Source: Streptomyces sp. Ag109_O5-10 (lineage in GTDB: Bacteria > Actinomycetota > Actinomycetes > Streptomycetales > Streptomycetaceae). From it: 64,000 nt of DNA. Below are positions 8,781 to 17,056 of this stretch, piece by piece. Where the stretch lies: NCBI RefSeq assembly GCF_900105755.1, contig NZ_FNTQ01000001.1, positions 7,068,001 to 7,132,000 of the forward strand. The letters run 5' to 3'. The stretch's first letter is position 1. Each line of letters opens with the position of its first letter. A program made the position numbers and the translations under genes. Below the pieces are notes generated by a model. That model was given only the letters and a program-made list of their open reading frames with translations. It was not told the origin of the DNA and did not search any database.

Positions 8781-9719
8781 GTGCTTGATCCGCAGGGTTT
8801 GTACGCATGGGAGCCGAAGGGGCTGGCGGCCGTCGACATGGCGCTGGCGCAGGAGTCGGCCGGTCTTGTCATGCTCTACCACTTCGACGGATACATCGAC
8901 GCGGGTGAGACCGGCGACCAGATCGTCGACCGGCTCCTCGACTCGCTGCCCCACCAGGTCGTCGCCCGCTTCGACCACGACCGGCTCGTGGACTACCGGG
9001 CCCGCCGCCCGCTGCTGACCTTCAAGCGGGACCGCTGGACCGAGTACGAGGAGCCCAGCATCGAGGTCCGGCTGGTGCAGGACGCCACCGGTGCCCCCTT
9101 CCTGCTGCTGTCCGGCCCCGAGCCGGACGTCGAGTGGGAGCGCTTCGCCGCGGCCGTACGGCAGGTCGTGGAGCGGCTCGGCGTCCGCCTGGCCGTGAAC
9201 TTCCACGGCATCCCCATGGGCGTCCCGCACACCCGCCCCGTCGGCCTCACCCCGCACGGCAACCGCACCGACCTGGTCCCCGGGCACCGCAGCCCGTTCG
9301 ACGAGGCCCAGGTGCCCGGCAGCGCCGAGTCGCTGCTCGAGTTCCGCCTCATGGAGGCCGGACACGACGTCCTGGGCGTCGCCGCGCACGTGCCGCACTA
9401 CATCGCCCGCTCGCCCTACCCGGACGCCGCCCTGACCGTCCTGGAAGCCGTCACGGCCGCCACCGGCCTGGTCCTCCCGAGCATCGCGCACGCCCTGCGC
9501 ACGGACGCGCACCGCACCCAGACGGAGATCGACAGCCAGATCCAGGAGGGCGACGAGGAACTGACCGCCCTCGTGCAGGGTCTCGAGCACCAGTACGACG
9601 CGGCCGCGGGCGCCGAGACCCGGGGCAACATGCTCGCCGAGCCGGTGGAGATCCCCTCGGCGGACGAGATCGGCCTCGAATTCGAGCGCTTCCTCGCGGA
9701 GCGGGAGGGCGAGAACTGA
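8781..9719 (+). CDS. PAC2 family protein
   Basis: The 312-residue protein starts at a GTG (8781) with GAGGAGG ten bases upstream. The segment SAGLVMLYHFDGYIDAGETGDQI is the characteristic start of the PAC2 (proteasome assembly chaperone 2-like) domain, and VAAHVPHYIARSPYPDAALTVLEAV is the conserved C-terminal part of it. A charged helical tail follows with clusters of Glu. Streptomyces encode a 20S proteasome, but the bacterial PAC2 proteins have no demonstrated assembly role known to me, so the function is unassigned. It is followed 54 bases later by coaE on the same strand. Confidence 0.88.
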   Translation: MLDPQGLYAWEPKGLAAVDMALAQESAGLVMLYHFDGYIDAGETGDQIVDRLLDSLPHQVVARFDHDRLVDYRARRPLLTFKRDRWTEYEEPSIEVRLVQDATGAPFLLLSGPEPDVEWERFAAAVRQVVERLGVRLAVNFHGIPMGVPHTRPVGLTPHGNRTDLVPGHRSPFDEAQVPGSAESLLEFRLMEAGHDVLGVAAHVPHYIARSPYPDAALTVLEAVTAATGLVLPSIAHALRTDAHRTQTEIDSQIQEGDEELTALVQGLEHQYDAAAGAETRGNMLAEPVEIPSADEIGLEFERFLAEREGEN

Positions 9720-9773
9720 GACCGGCGGGCCCTGTCCCGGCCGGTGTCGGCGGCAGGGCCTAAGCTTCGGGAC

Positions 9774-10406
9774 ATGCTGAAAGTTGGTCTCACCGGCGGG
9801 ATCGGAGCCGGCAAGAGCGAGGTGTCGCGGCTGCTCGTCGGGCACGGCGCGGTGCTGATCGACGCGGACCGCATCGCGCGTGAGGTCGTCGCGCCCGGTA
9901 CCCCCGGTCTGGCCGCCGTGACCGAGGCGTTCGGCCCGGAGGTACTGGCCGCCGACGGCAGCCTGGACCGGCCCAGGCTCGGCTCGATCGTCTTCGCCGA
10001 CCCCTCGAGACTCGCCGTACTGAACTCGATCGTGCACCCCCTCGTCGGGGCCCGGTCCCGCGAGCTGGAGAGCGCGGCCGCCGACGACGCCGTAGTGGTC
10101 CACGACGTCCCGCTCCTCGCGGAGAACGGCCTCGCGCAGCTCTACGACCTCGTGGTCGTCGTGGACACCGCGCCCGAGACCCAGCTGGACCGGCTGACAC
10201 GGCTGCGGGGGATGACCGAGGAGGACGCCCGCGCCCGCATGGCCGCGCAGGCGACGCGCGAGAAGCGCCTGGAGATCGCGGACATCGTGATCGACAACGA
10301 CGTGCCCCTGGACGCGCTCCGGCAGCGGGTCGGGGAGGTGTGGGCCGACCTCCTGAGCCGTGCGCGCCGGTCCGGTCCGGACGAGCGGAATGCGTCCACG
10401 AAATAG
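9774..10406 (+). CDS. coaE: Dephospho-CoA kinase
   Basis: CoaE phosphorylates the 3' hydroxyl of the ribose of dephospho-CoA with ATP, the last step of coenzyme A synthesis. The 210-residue protein has the P-loop GGIGAGKS at residues 8-15, the DADRIAREVV substrate motif, VVVHDVPLLAENGL and the lid region RLTRLRGMTEEDARARMAAQ. An in-frame GTG at 9744 would add ten residues, but the ATG at 9774 gives the canonical MLKVGLTGGIGAGKS start. A TAAGCT hexamer ends seven bases before the ATG with no Shine-Dalgarno between, so the mRNA may be leaderless. It is followed by a TPR gene. Confidence 0.95.
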   Translation: MLKVGLTGGIGAGKSEVSRLLVGHGAVLIDADRIAREVVAPGTPGLAAVTEAFGPEVLAADGSLDRPRLGSIVFADPSRLAVLNSIVHPLVGARSRELESAAADDAVVVHDVPLLAENGLAQLYDLVVVVDTAPETQLDRLTRLRGMTEEDARARMAAQATREKRLEIADIVIDNDVPLDALRQRVGEVWADLLSRARRSGPDERNASTK

Positions 10407-10456
10407 CTGGCACCCGTCCGGGCGTTGAACCGCTTCAGTGAGGGAAGGACTTTGCC

Positions 10457-10843
10457 GTGCCCGAGACCAGCGGTTCGACCGGACGTACTCCGGAGACGCA
10501 TGTCATCGACTTCCGTGCCGCCGAGCAACTGCTCAACGCACGGGACCCACGGGGCGCGGTGAAGCTGCTCGACGGCGTGATCGGAGCGCACCCCGAGAAC
10601 ACCGCCGCCCGGCTGCTGCGCGCGCGTGCCTTCTTCGCCGCCGCGCAACTGCGCCCCGCCGAGCTGGAGTTCACCATCGTCCTGGAGCGCGAGCCGGACA
10701 ACGCGTTCGCCCACTTCGCGCTCGCCCGCACCTACCAGCGCCAGGGCCGCGCCGACCTCGCGATACGCCACTTCCGGCTGGCGGCCGCCCTGGACCCGAA
10801 CCCGGAGTACCTGAAAGCGGCCCGTTTCGACAGCGACGCGTGA
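10457..10843 (+). CDS. Small tetratricopeptide-repeat protein
   Basis: The 128-residue protein starts at GTG 10457, with GAGGGAAGGA 6-15 bases upstream. Three TPR-like helix pairs cover residues about 24-120 (AEQLLNARDPRGAVKLLDGVI; NTAARLLRARAFFAAAQLRPAELEF; NAFAHFALARTYQRQGRADLAIRHFRLAAALDPN). There is no other domain and no signal peptide, so it should be a cytosolic protein-interaction module. It follows coaE by 50 bases and probably shares its transcript. The partner is unknown. Confidence 0.85.
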   Translation: MPETSGSTGRTPETHVIDFRAAEQLLNARDPRGAVKLLDGVIGAHPENTAARLLRARAFFAAAQLRPAELEFTIVLEREPDNAFAHFALARTYQRQGRADLAIRHFRLAAALDPNPEYLKAARFDSDA

Positions 10844-10902
10844 GCCGGCGGCACGTAGGCCGGCGCCGGGTGGGCCGGCGGAACGTGTCCGGCCGTTCCC
10901 TC

Positions 10903-11202
10903 TCAGGGGTGACCGTGCCGCGGCGGCTGCCGGAACGGCGGCGGACGGCCGTCCGCGGGCCGGTACGGTGGCACGTCGCGGCCCGGCTGATAGTGCGGGC
11001 CCTGCCGGATGTGCCTGAGGATCACGGCCATGTCGACGGTGGCCACCAGCCACAGCACCCCGCAGGCGGCAGCCCACCCGGGCCGCCCCACCAGCGCGAA
11101 CGCCGCCGTGCCGAAGAGCGCCCAGACCAGTCCCCACACGCTCAGCCACAACCGCGCCCGCAGGGCACTGCGGGCGGTCACCGGTTCACTGCCTGTACGC
11201 AT
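10903..11202 (-). CDS. DUF6343 family two-helix membrane protein
   Basis: The 99-residue protein starts MRTGSEPVTARSALRARLWLS, the typical start of the DUF6343 family of Streptomyces. Two membrane helices are near residues 19-40 and 46-63. The tail is Pro- and Arg-rich and ends in PRHGHP. It has no recognisable catalytic residues and unknown function. It is convergent with the TPR gene and divergent from the acyltransferase gene, with only 65 bases to share both promoters. Confidence 0.8.
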   Translation of the reverse strand: MRTGSEPVTARSALRARLWLSVWGLVWALFGTAAFALVGRPGWAAACGVLWLVATVDMAVILRHIRQGPHYQPGRDVPPYRPADGRPPPFRQPPRHGHP

Positions 11203-11267
11203 CCCGGATCACCGTTCCTGTCTGCAACGTACTCCTCGACCAGACGTTCACCAAGGGGGACCCAGCC

Positions 11268-12182
11268 GTGCTGCCGGACGCCGCCGACCTGCCCGACCTG
11301 CTCCTCGACCTCGCCGTGCCGCACGAGGACATCAACGAGGTGGTGGCCCTGCGGCGGGCCGTGACCGCCGATCCCGCGGTACGGCGGCTGGTGGAGGAGG
11401 GCGCCGAGGACGTGACCGGTGCCGTCCGGGAGGTGGACGACCCGTCCGGGCTCGCCGACCGGGCCGCCCAGGCCCCGGCCGCCCTGGGCGAGTACTTCCT
11501 CGCGTACGTCTTCCTCGCGGCGGTGCCGCACGCCCGCGCGGTGCACCGGGCGCGCGGCATCCCCGACGACGTCTCCCGCCACACGCTCGCCGACCTCGGC
11601 CGCGGCATGGCACTGCACCGCAGGCGGCACGGCAGGGGAGGGCTCGGAGTGCGCCAGGGGCACTGGCTCACCCGGCACTTCTGCGGGCGGCTCTACCAGC
11701 TGGGACGGCTGCAGTACGAGCGGACGGGACTGGGCGAGCGCACGGCGCAGGCGATCAGATCGGCCGGCACCGAGGTGACCGGCGGCGAGCCCTCCCTGGA
11801 CCTGCACATCCCCGACTTCCTGGGCCCGCTCACCCCCGCAGCCTGCGACCGCTCCCTCGACCACGCCCGGGAGTTCTTCGCCCGGCACTTCCCCGAGGAG
11901 CCCCACGCGGTCGCGACCTGCCACTCCTGGCTGCTCGACCCCCAGCTGCGCCGGCACCTGGCGGCGGACTCCAACATCGTCCGCTTCCAGGAGCGGTTCC
12001 GGCCCGGCTGGGAGGATCCGGAGCCGGCCGACACCACACCGGTCGGCTTCGTCTTCGGCGACCCGGACCTGCCGGTACCGGACCTGCCCCGGCGGACGTC
12101 GGTGGAACGGGCGGTCGGCGACCACCTGAGGGCGGGCGGCCACTGGTACGTCGGGCACGGGTGGTTCCCGTGGGACCGGTGA
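11268..12182 (+). CDS. Acyltransferase domain protein (GNAT-like NAT_N/GNAT_C)
   Basis: The 304-residue protein starts at GTG 11268 with AGGGGGA 8-14 bases upstream. It has a helical N-terminal domain (about 1-125), then a GNAT-like C-terminal domain including LDLHIPDFLGPLTPAACDRSL and HFPEEPHAVATCHSWLLDPQL. These segments are typical of the Streptomyces proteins annotated acyltransferase domain-containing protein (DUF5596-type). The acyl donor and substrate are unknown. No signal or membrane segment is seen. It sits as a single gene between a divergent DUF6343 gene and a methyltransferase gene. Confidence 0.75.
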   Translation: MLPDAADLPDLLLDLAVPHEDINEVVALRRAVTADPAVRRLVEEGAEDVTGAVREVDDPSGLADRAAQAPAALGEYFLAYVFLAAVPHARAVHRARGIPDDVSRHTLADLGRGMALHRRRHGRGGLGVRQGHWLTRHFCGRLYQLGRLQYERTGLGERTAQAIRSAGTEVTGGEPSLDLHIPDFLGPLTPAACDRSLDHAREFFARHFPEEPHAVATCHSWLLDPQLRRHLAADSNIVRFQERFRPGWEDPEPADTTPVGFVFGDPDLPVPDLPRRTSVERAVGDHLRAGGHWYVGHGWFPWDR

Positions 12183-12297
12183 CGGCCGTCAACCGCCGCT
12201 TCCCCGAGGAAAGTTCCCGTCGGGCTTTCGAACTGCTCGAACGAGTGAACTGCCGGGGTGCGGGAACGGCGGTGCGGCGACCGGCCGTTGTCCGGGC

Positions 12298-12999
12298 ATG
12301 ACGGTTGACATGCGTGAGGGGTACGAGGGGACGGGTCCGGGAGCGATCACCCCGGACGGCTGCGCGGTCGAGCTCTATTCGCGTCTGACCGCCGGGTCCG
12401 AGCCGGACATCATCGAGGCGGCGGTCCCGGCCGGCGCCCGCATCCTGGAGCTGGGCAGCGGTGTGGGGCGCGTGACGCACCCGCTCCTGGAGCGCGGGTT
12501 CACGGTCACGGCGGTGGACGAGTCGGCGGAGATGCTGGCGCACGTGCGCGGGGCGCGCACGATACGCAGCACTATCGAAGGGCTCGACCTGGGCGAGAAG
12601 TTCGACGTGGTGCTGCTCGCGTCGTTCCTGGTGCACACCGGGGACGCGGAGGTACGCCGGGGCATGCTGCGCACCTGCGCGGCGCACGTGGCGGACGGCG
12701 GCTGCGTGCTCGTCCAGCGGGAGGGTGCGGACTACCACGTGGAGGTACCGAGGGAGCGGGTCGACCCCGGTGGCTACACCGTCCGGATCCTGTCGGCCGA
12801 CCCCGTCGGGGACGGGGTGAACTCGGTGCACGCGGAGTACGAGTTCCCGGACGCGACCTGGACCCAGACCTTCCTGGCCCGGCCGCTCACACCGGAACAG
12901 TTCGAGGAGGCGCTCGAGGAGGCGGGACTGGAGGTGGCCGAGTATCTGACCGAGGACGGGACGTGGGTGAAGGCGGTACCGGCGACCCGGCCCGGGTGA
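12298..12999 (+). CDS. Class I SAM-dependent methyltransferase
   Basis: The 233-residue protein carries motif I ILELGSGVGRVTHPLLERG (about 43-61), motif II VTAVDESAEMLAHV and the post-I acidic residue, then FDVVLLASFLVHTGD. ATG 12298 and ATG 12310 are both possible starts and neither has a clear Shine-Dalgarno. The 116 bases upstream, to the end of the acyltransferase gene, show no other feature. The substrate is unknown. It is convergent with the S4-domain gene across a very GC-rich stretch (13010-13075) made of interlocking CCGGG/GGGCC units that probably ends both transcripts. Confidence 0.82.
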   Translation: MTVDMREGYEGTGPGAITPDGCAVELYSRLTAGSEPDIIEAAVPAGARILELGSGVGRVTHPLLERGFTVTAVDESAEMLAHVRGARTIRSTIEGLDLGEKFDVVLLASFLVHTGDAEVRRGMLRTCAAHVADGGCVLVQREGADYHVEVPRERVDPGGYTVRILSADPVGDGVNSVHAEYEFPDATWTQTFLARPLTPEQFEEALEEAGLEVAEYLTEDGTWVKAVPATRPG

Positions 13000-13078
13000 C
13001 CTCGCCGAGCGGGTGTGCAGCCGGGTCCCCCGGCCGGGCCGGACCCCGCCGGGCCGGGCCCCGCCGGGCCGGCCCGGA

Positions 13079-13657
13079 TCACCGTCCGCCGGGACGTCCG
13101 CCGCTCGGCCGGCCCACCGAGCCCGTCCCACCCGTGCCGGCCCCACCCGCGCCGCCCATGCCACCCACCCCGCCGAGGCCGCGCAGCCGTTCCAGCTCGC
13201 GCCGGTCGCGCTTGGTGGGGCGGCCGGCACCGCGGTCCCGGATGCCGAGGGGGGAGAAGGCCTCGCGAGGCGGGGGCGGCGGGGAGTTGTCGATGTAGCA
13301 CACGGCGGCCACCGGGGCGCCGACCCGCTTGCGGATCAGCCGCTTCACGATGACGACCCGCTCCCGCCCCTCGTGGCGCAGCCGTACCTCGTCGCCGACG
13401 CGCACGGAGTGGGCGGGCTTGACCCGCTCACCGTTCACCTGGACGTGACCGCCCCGGCAGGCGGTGGCCCCCAGGGAGCGGGTCTTGATCAGGCGGACGG
13501 CCCAGATCCAGCTGTCGATCCGCACGTTCTCACCGGGGGCGGGACCCGCGGCTACGGCCGCGGCGACCGCGGCGGGGTCGGGAGCCGCCGGCGCGGAGGC
13601 CTCGGCTTCCTCGCCGCTCGCCTGCTCCCTGCCGTCGTCCGCATCCTCAGAGGCCAT
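13079..13657 (-). CDS. S4-domain RNA-binding protein (Hsp15-like)
   Basis: The 192-residue protein has an acidic, Ala-rich N-terminal extension (about 1-42). A compact S4 domain follows (about 46-110): RIDSWIWAVRLIKTRSLGATACRGGHVQVNGERVKPAHSVR in order. A basic segment comes next (RPTKRDRRELERL), then a Gly-rich tail. The S4 part resembles Hsp15, which in E. coli binds stalled 50S subunits carrying nascent chains. The C-terminal tail is specific to actinobacteria. No methyltransferase or pseudouridine synthase domain is attached. The role in Streptomyces is inferred only from Hsp15. Confidence 0.85.
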   Translation of the reverse strand: MASEDADDGREQASGEEAEASAPAAPDPAAVAAAVAAGPAPGENVRIDSWIWAVRLIKTRSLGATACRGGHVQVNGERVKPAHSVRVGDEVRLRHEGRERVVIVKRLIRKRVGAPVAAVCYIDNSPPPPPREAFSPLGIRDRGAGRPTKRDRRELERLRGLGGVGGMGGAGGAGTGGTGSVGRPSGGRPGGR

Positions 13658-13718
13658 GTCCCGACCTTAGCTCCCCAGGCCGAAAGCGACGGAACCGTTT
13701 TCCCGACGCCGCCACCGC

Positions 13719-13762
13719 GTCCCCGAAGGCGCGCTGGGGGAGCAACTGCGCGACCGGCCACT
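13719..13762. repeat. Dispersed Streptomyces intergenic repeat, degenerate copy
   Basis: The stretch CCCCGAAGGCGCGCTGGGGG followed by AGCAACTGCGCGACCGGCCA matches the element at 44550-44592 in order but with insertions. It lies in the divergent region between the S4 gene and the uracil-DNA glycosylase gene. Confidence 0.45.
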
Positions 13763-13874
13763 TACCACCCGCGCCCGCGGCCTCGCACAGACCAAGACAG
13801 CGCTCCGGCGGACCCCCTCCACCACCCCACCCCGAGCGGCTTCGGCAAACCGGCCCCGGCCCTACCGTTGAAAC

Positions 13875-14585
13875 GTGAACCTCACCCCCCGTGCCCCCGG
13901 CCCCCGGCTCGCCCGCCTCGACCAGCGCGTCAGCGGCTGCCGGGCCTGCCCCCGTCTGGTCGCCTGGCGGGAGGACGTGGCGCGTACCAAGCGGGCCGCG
14001 TTCGCCGACTGGACGTACTGGGGCCGGCCCGTCCCCGGCTTCGGGCCCGCGGACGCCCGGCTGCTGATCGTCGGCCTCGCCCCGGCCGCGCACGGCGGCA
14101 ACCGCACCGGCCGGATGTTCACCGGCGACCGCTCCGGCGACGTGCTGTATCAGGCGCTGTACGACGTCGGGCTCGCCTCGCAGCCGACCTCGGTGAGCGC
14201 CGACGACGGCCTGGAGCTGTACGGCGTGCGCGTCACCGCACCCGTGCACTGCGCACCGCCCGCCAACAAGCCGACACCCGAGGAGCGTGACACCTGCCGT
14301 CACTGGCTGACCGAGGAGCTGACGCTGCTGCGGCCGACGCTGCGCGCGGCCGTCGTGCTCGGCGCCTTCGGCTGGCAGGCCGCGCTGCCGGCGTTCGCGG
14401 CGGCGGGCTGGGCCGTGCCCCGGCCCCGCCCGGCCTTCGCCCACGGCACCCGGGTCGCCCTCGGCGGCCTGGACCTCTTCGGCTGCTTCCATGTCAGCCA
14501 GCGCAACACCTTCACCGGCCGCCTCACCCCCGAGATGCTCCGCGAGGTGCTGCGGACGGCGGCGGAGGCGGCCGGACTGGGCTGA
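13875..14585 (+). CDS. Family 5 uracil-DNA glycosylase (UdgB-type)
   Basis: This enzyme removes uracil and some other deaminated bases from DNA as the first step of base excision repair. The 236-residue protein has the motif GLAPAAHGGNRTGR (67-80) typical of family 5, where the polar catalytic residue of motif A found in other UDGs is absent. The second motif is HVSQRNTFTGRLT near the C terminus. Four cysteines (22, 25, 126, 141) are placed as the 4Fe-4S ligands of families 4 and 5. The start is GTG 13875. A TACCGT hexamer ends six bases before it with no Shine-Dalgarno, so the message may be leaderless. It is convergent with the LamG gene. Confidence 0.9.
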   Translation: MNLTPRAPGPRLARLDQRVSGCRACPRLVAWREDVARTKRAAFADWTYWGRPVPGFGPADARLLIVGLAPAAHGGNRTGRMFTGDRSGDVLYQALYDVGLASQPTSVSADDGLELYGVRVTAPVHCAPPANKPTPEERDTCRHWLTEELTLLRPTLRAAVVLGAFGWQAALPAFAAAGWAVPRPRPAFAHGTRVALGGLDLFGCFHVSQRNTFTGRLTPEMLREVLRTAAEAAGLG

Positions 14586-14619
14586 CGTCCGGCGCGACGG
14601 CCGGCGTGAACGGCGGGGC

Positions 14620-16053
14620 TCAGACGATCCGGGCCGCCGCCACCGGGCGGTCGTCGACCGTGTGGGTGCCGGTGGACGCGGAGGAGTTGACGCTCCAGCG
14701 GTACCGGGAGAACTCGCCGGTGGTGTCGGCGGCGTAGAACATCATGTGGCCGATGCCGACGCCCTGGAAGTTCTCGCTGTCCACGTTGCCGGCCATGCGG
14801 GTGTCCGGGTAGCGCGGGTAGTTGCTGAGCCCGTAGACGCCGTGCGGGTCGGAGGTGCAGTCGACGATCTCGACGGCGTACTGGGTCTCACCGGTGAAGT
14901 CGGCGACCCCGCTGAAGACGCCCTTGACCTCGCGGACCACCACGATGTGCCCGGTGCTCTCCGCGTCCTGCCCGTTGTAGTCGACGGCGATCAGATCGCC
15001 CGGCCGCAGGTCGGCGACCTTGCGGATACGGCGGAAGCGCGGCCCGGCCGTGTCGTTGCGGAACGCCGAGCAGTAGTCGGCGGCCTCCGGGCCCTTCTCC
15101 TGGAAGTACCGGAGGAAGTAGGCGTCGGTGGCCCAGCCGTAGGTGTGCCTGAGGACCGCGGTGACGAAGGACGAGCAGCGGGCCCGGGCCACCCAGCCCG
15201 CGAGGTCGTCCGGGCGCCCCCAGGTCACGGTCGCCGCCGTGTCCGTCAGATAGACGTTGTTCGCGCGTGCGGTACGCCCGCTGACCAGGGCGATCTCGTC
15301 GGCGCCGAGGGCACGGCCGTAGGCGCGGACGTCGTCGACCGCGCCCTTGAAGCGGTTCACGTAGCCGCCGTCCCAGCGGGCCCGGCCGATGCTGAAGCCC
15401 TGGGACGCGGCCCAGGACAGGGTGGTGCCCTCGCTGCCTTCCCGGACGCCGTTCACGTAGAGCTGGACGCGGGTGCCGTCCCAGACGCCCGCCAGGTGGG
15501 TCCAGACGCCCGTCTTCGTCACCCGCGTGGCGGCGCGGGCCGAGACCTTGGTGCTCTGGTCCGCGCTGCGCACCTTGAACGCCCAGGTCCCGGCCGTGTC
15601 GTCGTACTGGAGCAGGAAGCGGCTGACGCTGCCGCCGTCCTGGCTCACGGCCGTGTACATGTTCGTGAGCACGGCGTCGTCGGCCAGCCGGACCCAGGCC
15701 GTGACCGTGAACGGGGCCGTGGTGTCCAGGACGGAGGCGGTGGCGGCGTAGGCACCGGCGGTGCCGTCGAAGCTCAGTTCACCACCGGCGCGGAGGGAGG
15801 TCCAGCTCGCTCCCGAACCCAGGGTGACCGGGTGCGCCAGGCCGGAGCGGTCGGCGCCGGTGCCGTCCAGCGGCCAGTGCCCGGCCAGTCCCGTCGGCAG
15901 GTGGCCGGCCGCCAGCAGCCGCTGGTGGCGCACCAGCTGCTCGGCCTCGGCCAGATGCGGTGCGGCGACCGGGGTGAACGGCGTGTCCGGAGGCTCGTCG
16001 GCGGCGGCGCTCCCCGTACCCACCGTCATGCCGGCCACCGTGCCCATCCCCAC
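14620..16053 (-). CDS. Secreted LamG-domain protein with NlpC/CHAP-like cysteine peptidase, signal peptide frameshifted
   Basis: After the signal region the protein has a LamG/concanavalin-like jelly roll (HWPLDGTGADRSG... through VDDVRAYGRALGADEIAL). A C-terminal cysteine-peptidase-like domain follows, with CSSFVTAVLRHTYGW as the likely catalytic Cys helix, LRPGDLIAVDYNG and a later GHIVVV supplying the His. This suggests a secreted wall amidase or peptidase. The in-frame N terminus is poor: GTG 16053 gives a hydrophobic start without basic residues. A perfect twin-Arg-like n-region (LVRRRGLM) with a good GGAGG box lies just upstream in the next frame (16100-16066), so one base appears to be missing near 16065. 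With one extra G the protein would start MRRAALVGMGTVAG. It may be an inactivating mutation or an assembly error. Confidence 0.75.
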   Translation of the reverse strand: MGMGTVAGMTVGTGSAAADEPPDTPFTPVAAPHLAEAEQLVRHQRLLAAGHLPTGLAGHWPLDGTGADRSGLAHPVTLGSGASWTSLRAGGELSFDGTAGAYAATASVLDTTAPFTVTAWVRLADDAVLTNMYTAVSQDGGSVSRFLLQYDDTAGTWAFKVRSADQSTKVSARAATRVTKTGVWTHLAGVWDGTRVQLYVNGVREGSEGTTLSWAASQGFSIGRARWDGGYVNRFKGAVDDVRAYGRALGADEIALVSGRTARANNVYLTDTAATVTWGRPDDLAGWVARARCSSFVTAVLRHTYGWATDAYFLRYFQEKGPEAADYCSAFRNDTAGPRFRRIRKVADLRPGDLIAVDYNGQDAESTGHIVVVREVKGVFSGVADFTGETQYAVEIVDCTSDPHGVYGLSNYPRYPDTRMAGNVDSENFQGVGIGHMMFYAADTTGEFSRYRWSVNSSASTGTHTVDDRPVAAARIV

Positions 16054-16180
16054 CAGCGCGGCACGCTCATCAGCCCCCGCCTCCTCACCAGGGTCAGGTC
16101 CTCCCCGTCGGGTCCGCTCGATCCGTGCCCGGTCCGTGCGGATCCGTTTCGATCTCCGCTTTCGATCTTCATTGGCGAGG

Positions 16181-16199
16181 AGAAATCTACGAGATTTCT
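16181..16199 (-). terminator. Inverted repeat at the end of the GntR gene
   Basis: AGAAATCT (16181-16188) and AGATTTCT (16192-16199) are perfect complements around three bases, and include the stop codon of the GntR gene. The AT-rich 8-bp stem stands out from the GC-rich surroundings. It could be a weak terminator or an operator for the following LamG gene. Confidence 0.4.
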
Positions 16200-16918
16200 G
16201 TGCGAACTGGTGTTCCTGTGGATGACTGTCCGGCGGCCGGGTCCCGCAGGGAGCCGTCGGCGTCCTCGCCGAACAGGTGCCGCACGGTCGAGCGGTAGTT
16301 GGCCTGGACGTGGCCGAGTGCGCGGGCGCGGGCACGGTCCGGGTCGCCGGAGGCGATCGCGTCGTACAACTCGCGATGCTCCGTGAGGAGCTGAGGCCAC
16401 TCCTCGTTGCGCCGGGTGAGCCAGCGGAGCCGGCCGTCGACCGGCTCCATGACCGAGATGAGCAGGCTGTTGCCGGCCAGGGCCAGGATCCGGTCGTGGA
16501 AACGGGTGTTGATGTCGGTGATGGTCTCGGCGTCGTCCGCCTCGGTCGCCGCGGCCGCCCGGTCGAGCAGTTCCCGCAGCTCGGCCAGCGCCTCCGGGGT
16601 CGCCCGCGCCGCCGCCAGCCCGGCCGCGTACACCTCCAACGCCTCGCGCAGTTCGAAGAGCTCCTTGACGTCGGTCGGGGTCAGCCGGCGCACGACCGTG
16701 CGGCGGGCCGACTCGAAGAGGACGAAGCCCTCGGCGACCAGGGCCCGGATCGCCTCCCGGACCGGCACCCGGGACACCCCGAACCGTTCGGCGAGTTCGC
16801 GTTCCACCAGCCGGTCGCCCGGCCCCAGCCGCCCCGCGATGATGTCCTGCCGCAGGGTCGCGAGGACGCGTTCGCGTACCGCGCCCAGGGGTTCGATCTT
16901 CGTGGTGAGGGAGCCCAT
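16187..16918 (-). CDS. GntR/FadR-family transcriptional regulator
   Basis: The 243-residue protein has an N-terminal winged helix (about 10-75: LRQDIIAGRLGPGDRLVERELAERFGVSRVPVREAIRAL, read in order). An all-helical FCD ligand-binding domain follows (about 85-215), including FHDRILALAGN, whose Asp/His residues usually bind a metal. This is the FadR subfamily, normally regulating metabolism of small carboxylates or nucleobase breakdown products. It is divergent from the NCS1 permease-racemase pair, and the palindrome TTTGGTATACCAAA between them is the obvious operator. The ATG at 16918 has no strong Shine-Dalgarno. Confidence 0.92.
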   Translation of the reverse strand: MGSLTTKIEPLGAVRERVLATLRQDIIAGRLGPGDRLVERELAERFGVSRVPVREAIRALVAEGFVLFESARRTVVRRLTPTDVKELFELREALEVYAAGLAAARATPEALAELRELLDRAAAATEADDAETITDINTRFHDRILALAGNSLLISVMEPVDGRLRWLTRRNEEWPQLLTEHRELYDAIASGDPDRARARALGHVQANYRSTVRHLFGEDADGSLRDPAAGQSSTGTPVRTEIS

Positions 16919-17009
16919 GAGGTCATTTTCGCCGACCCGGGGGGCTTTTACGGAGCCGTAACGGGACGGACATCGGTCCGGACGCTTGATGGGAGCACCA
17001 TGACCGCAG

Positions 17010-17037
17010 TTTGGTATACCAAAAGCTGGTACACCGG
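17010..17037. promoter_or_regulatory. Tandem GntR-type operators
   Basis: TTTGGTATACCAAA (17010-17023) is a perfect 14-bp palindrome of the TGGT-N2-ACCA type used by FadR-family GntR proteins. A second imperfect copy, CTGGTACACCGG (17026-17037), has its centre 15 bp downstream. Both lie 20-47 bases upstream of the permease GTG, where a bound repressor would block transcription. Confidence 0.75.
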
Positions 17038-17056
17038 TTGGTTCCCTGGAGGCCCC

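Noticed and set aside
13010..13075. GC-only stretch between the methyltransferase and S4 genes as a specific repeat element
   Set aside because: It contains many overlapping CCGGG/GGGCC units but no long perfect arms. It is likely a generic convergent-gene terminator rather than a defined element.
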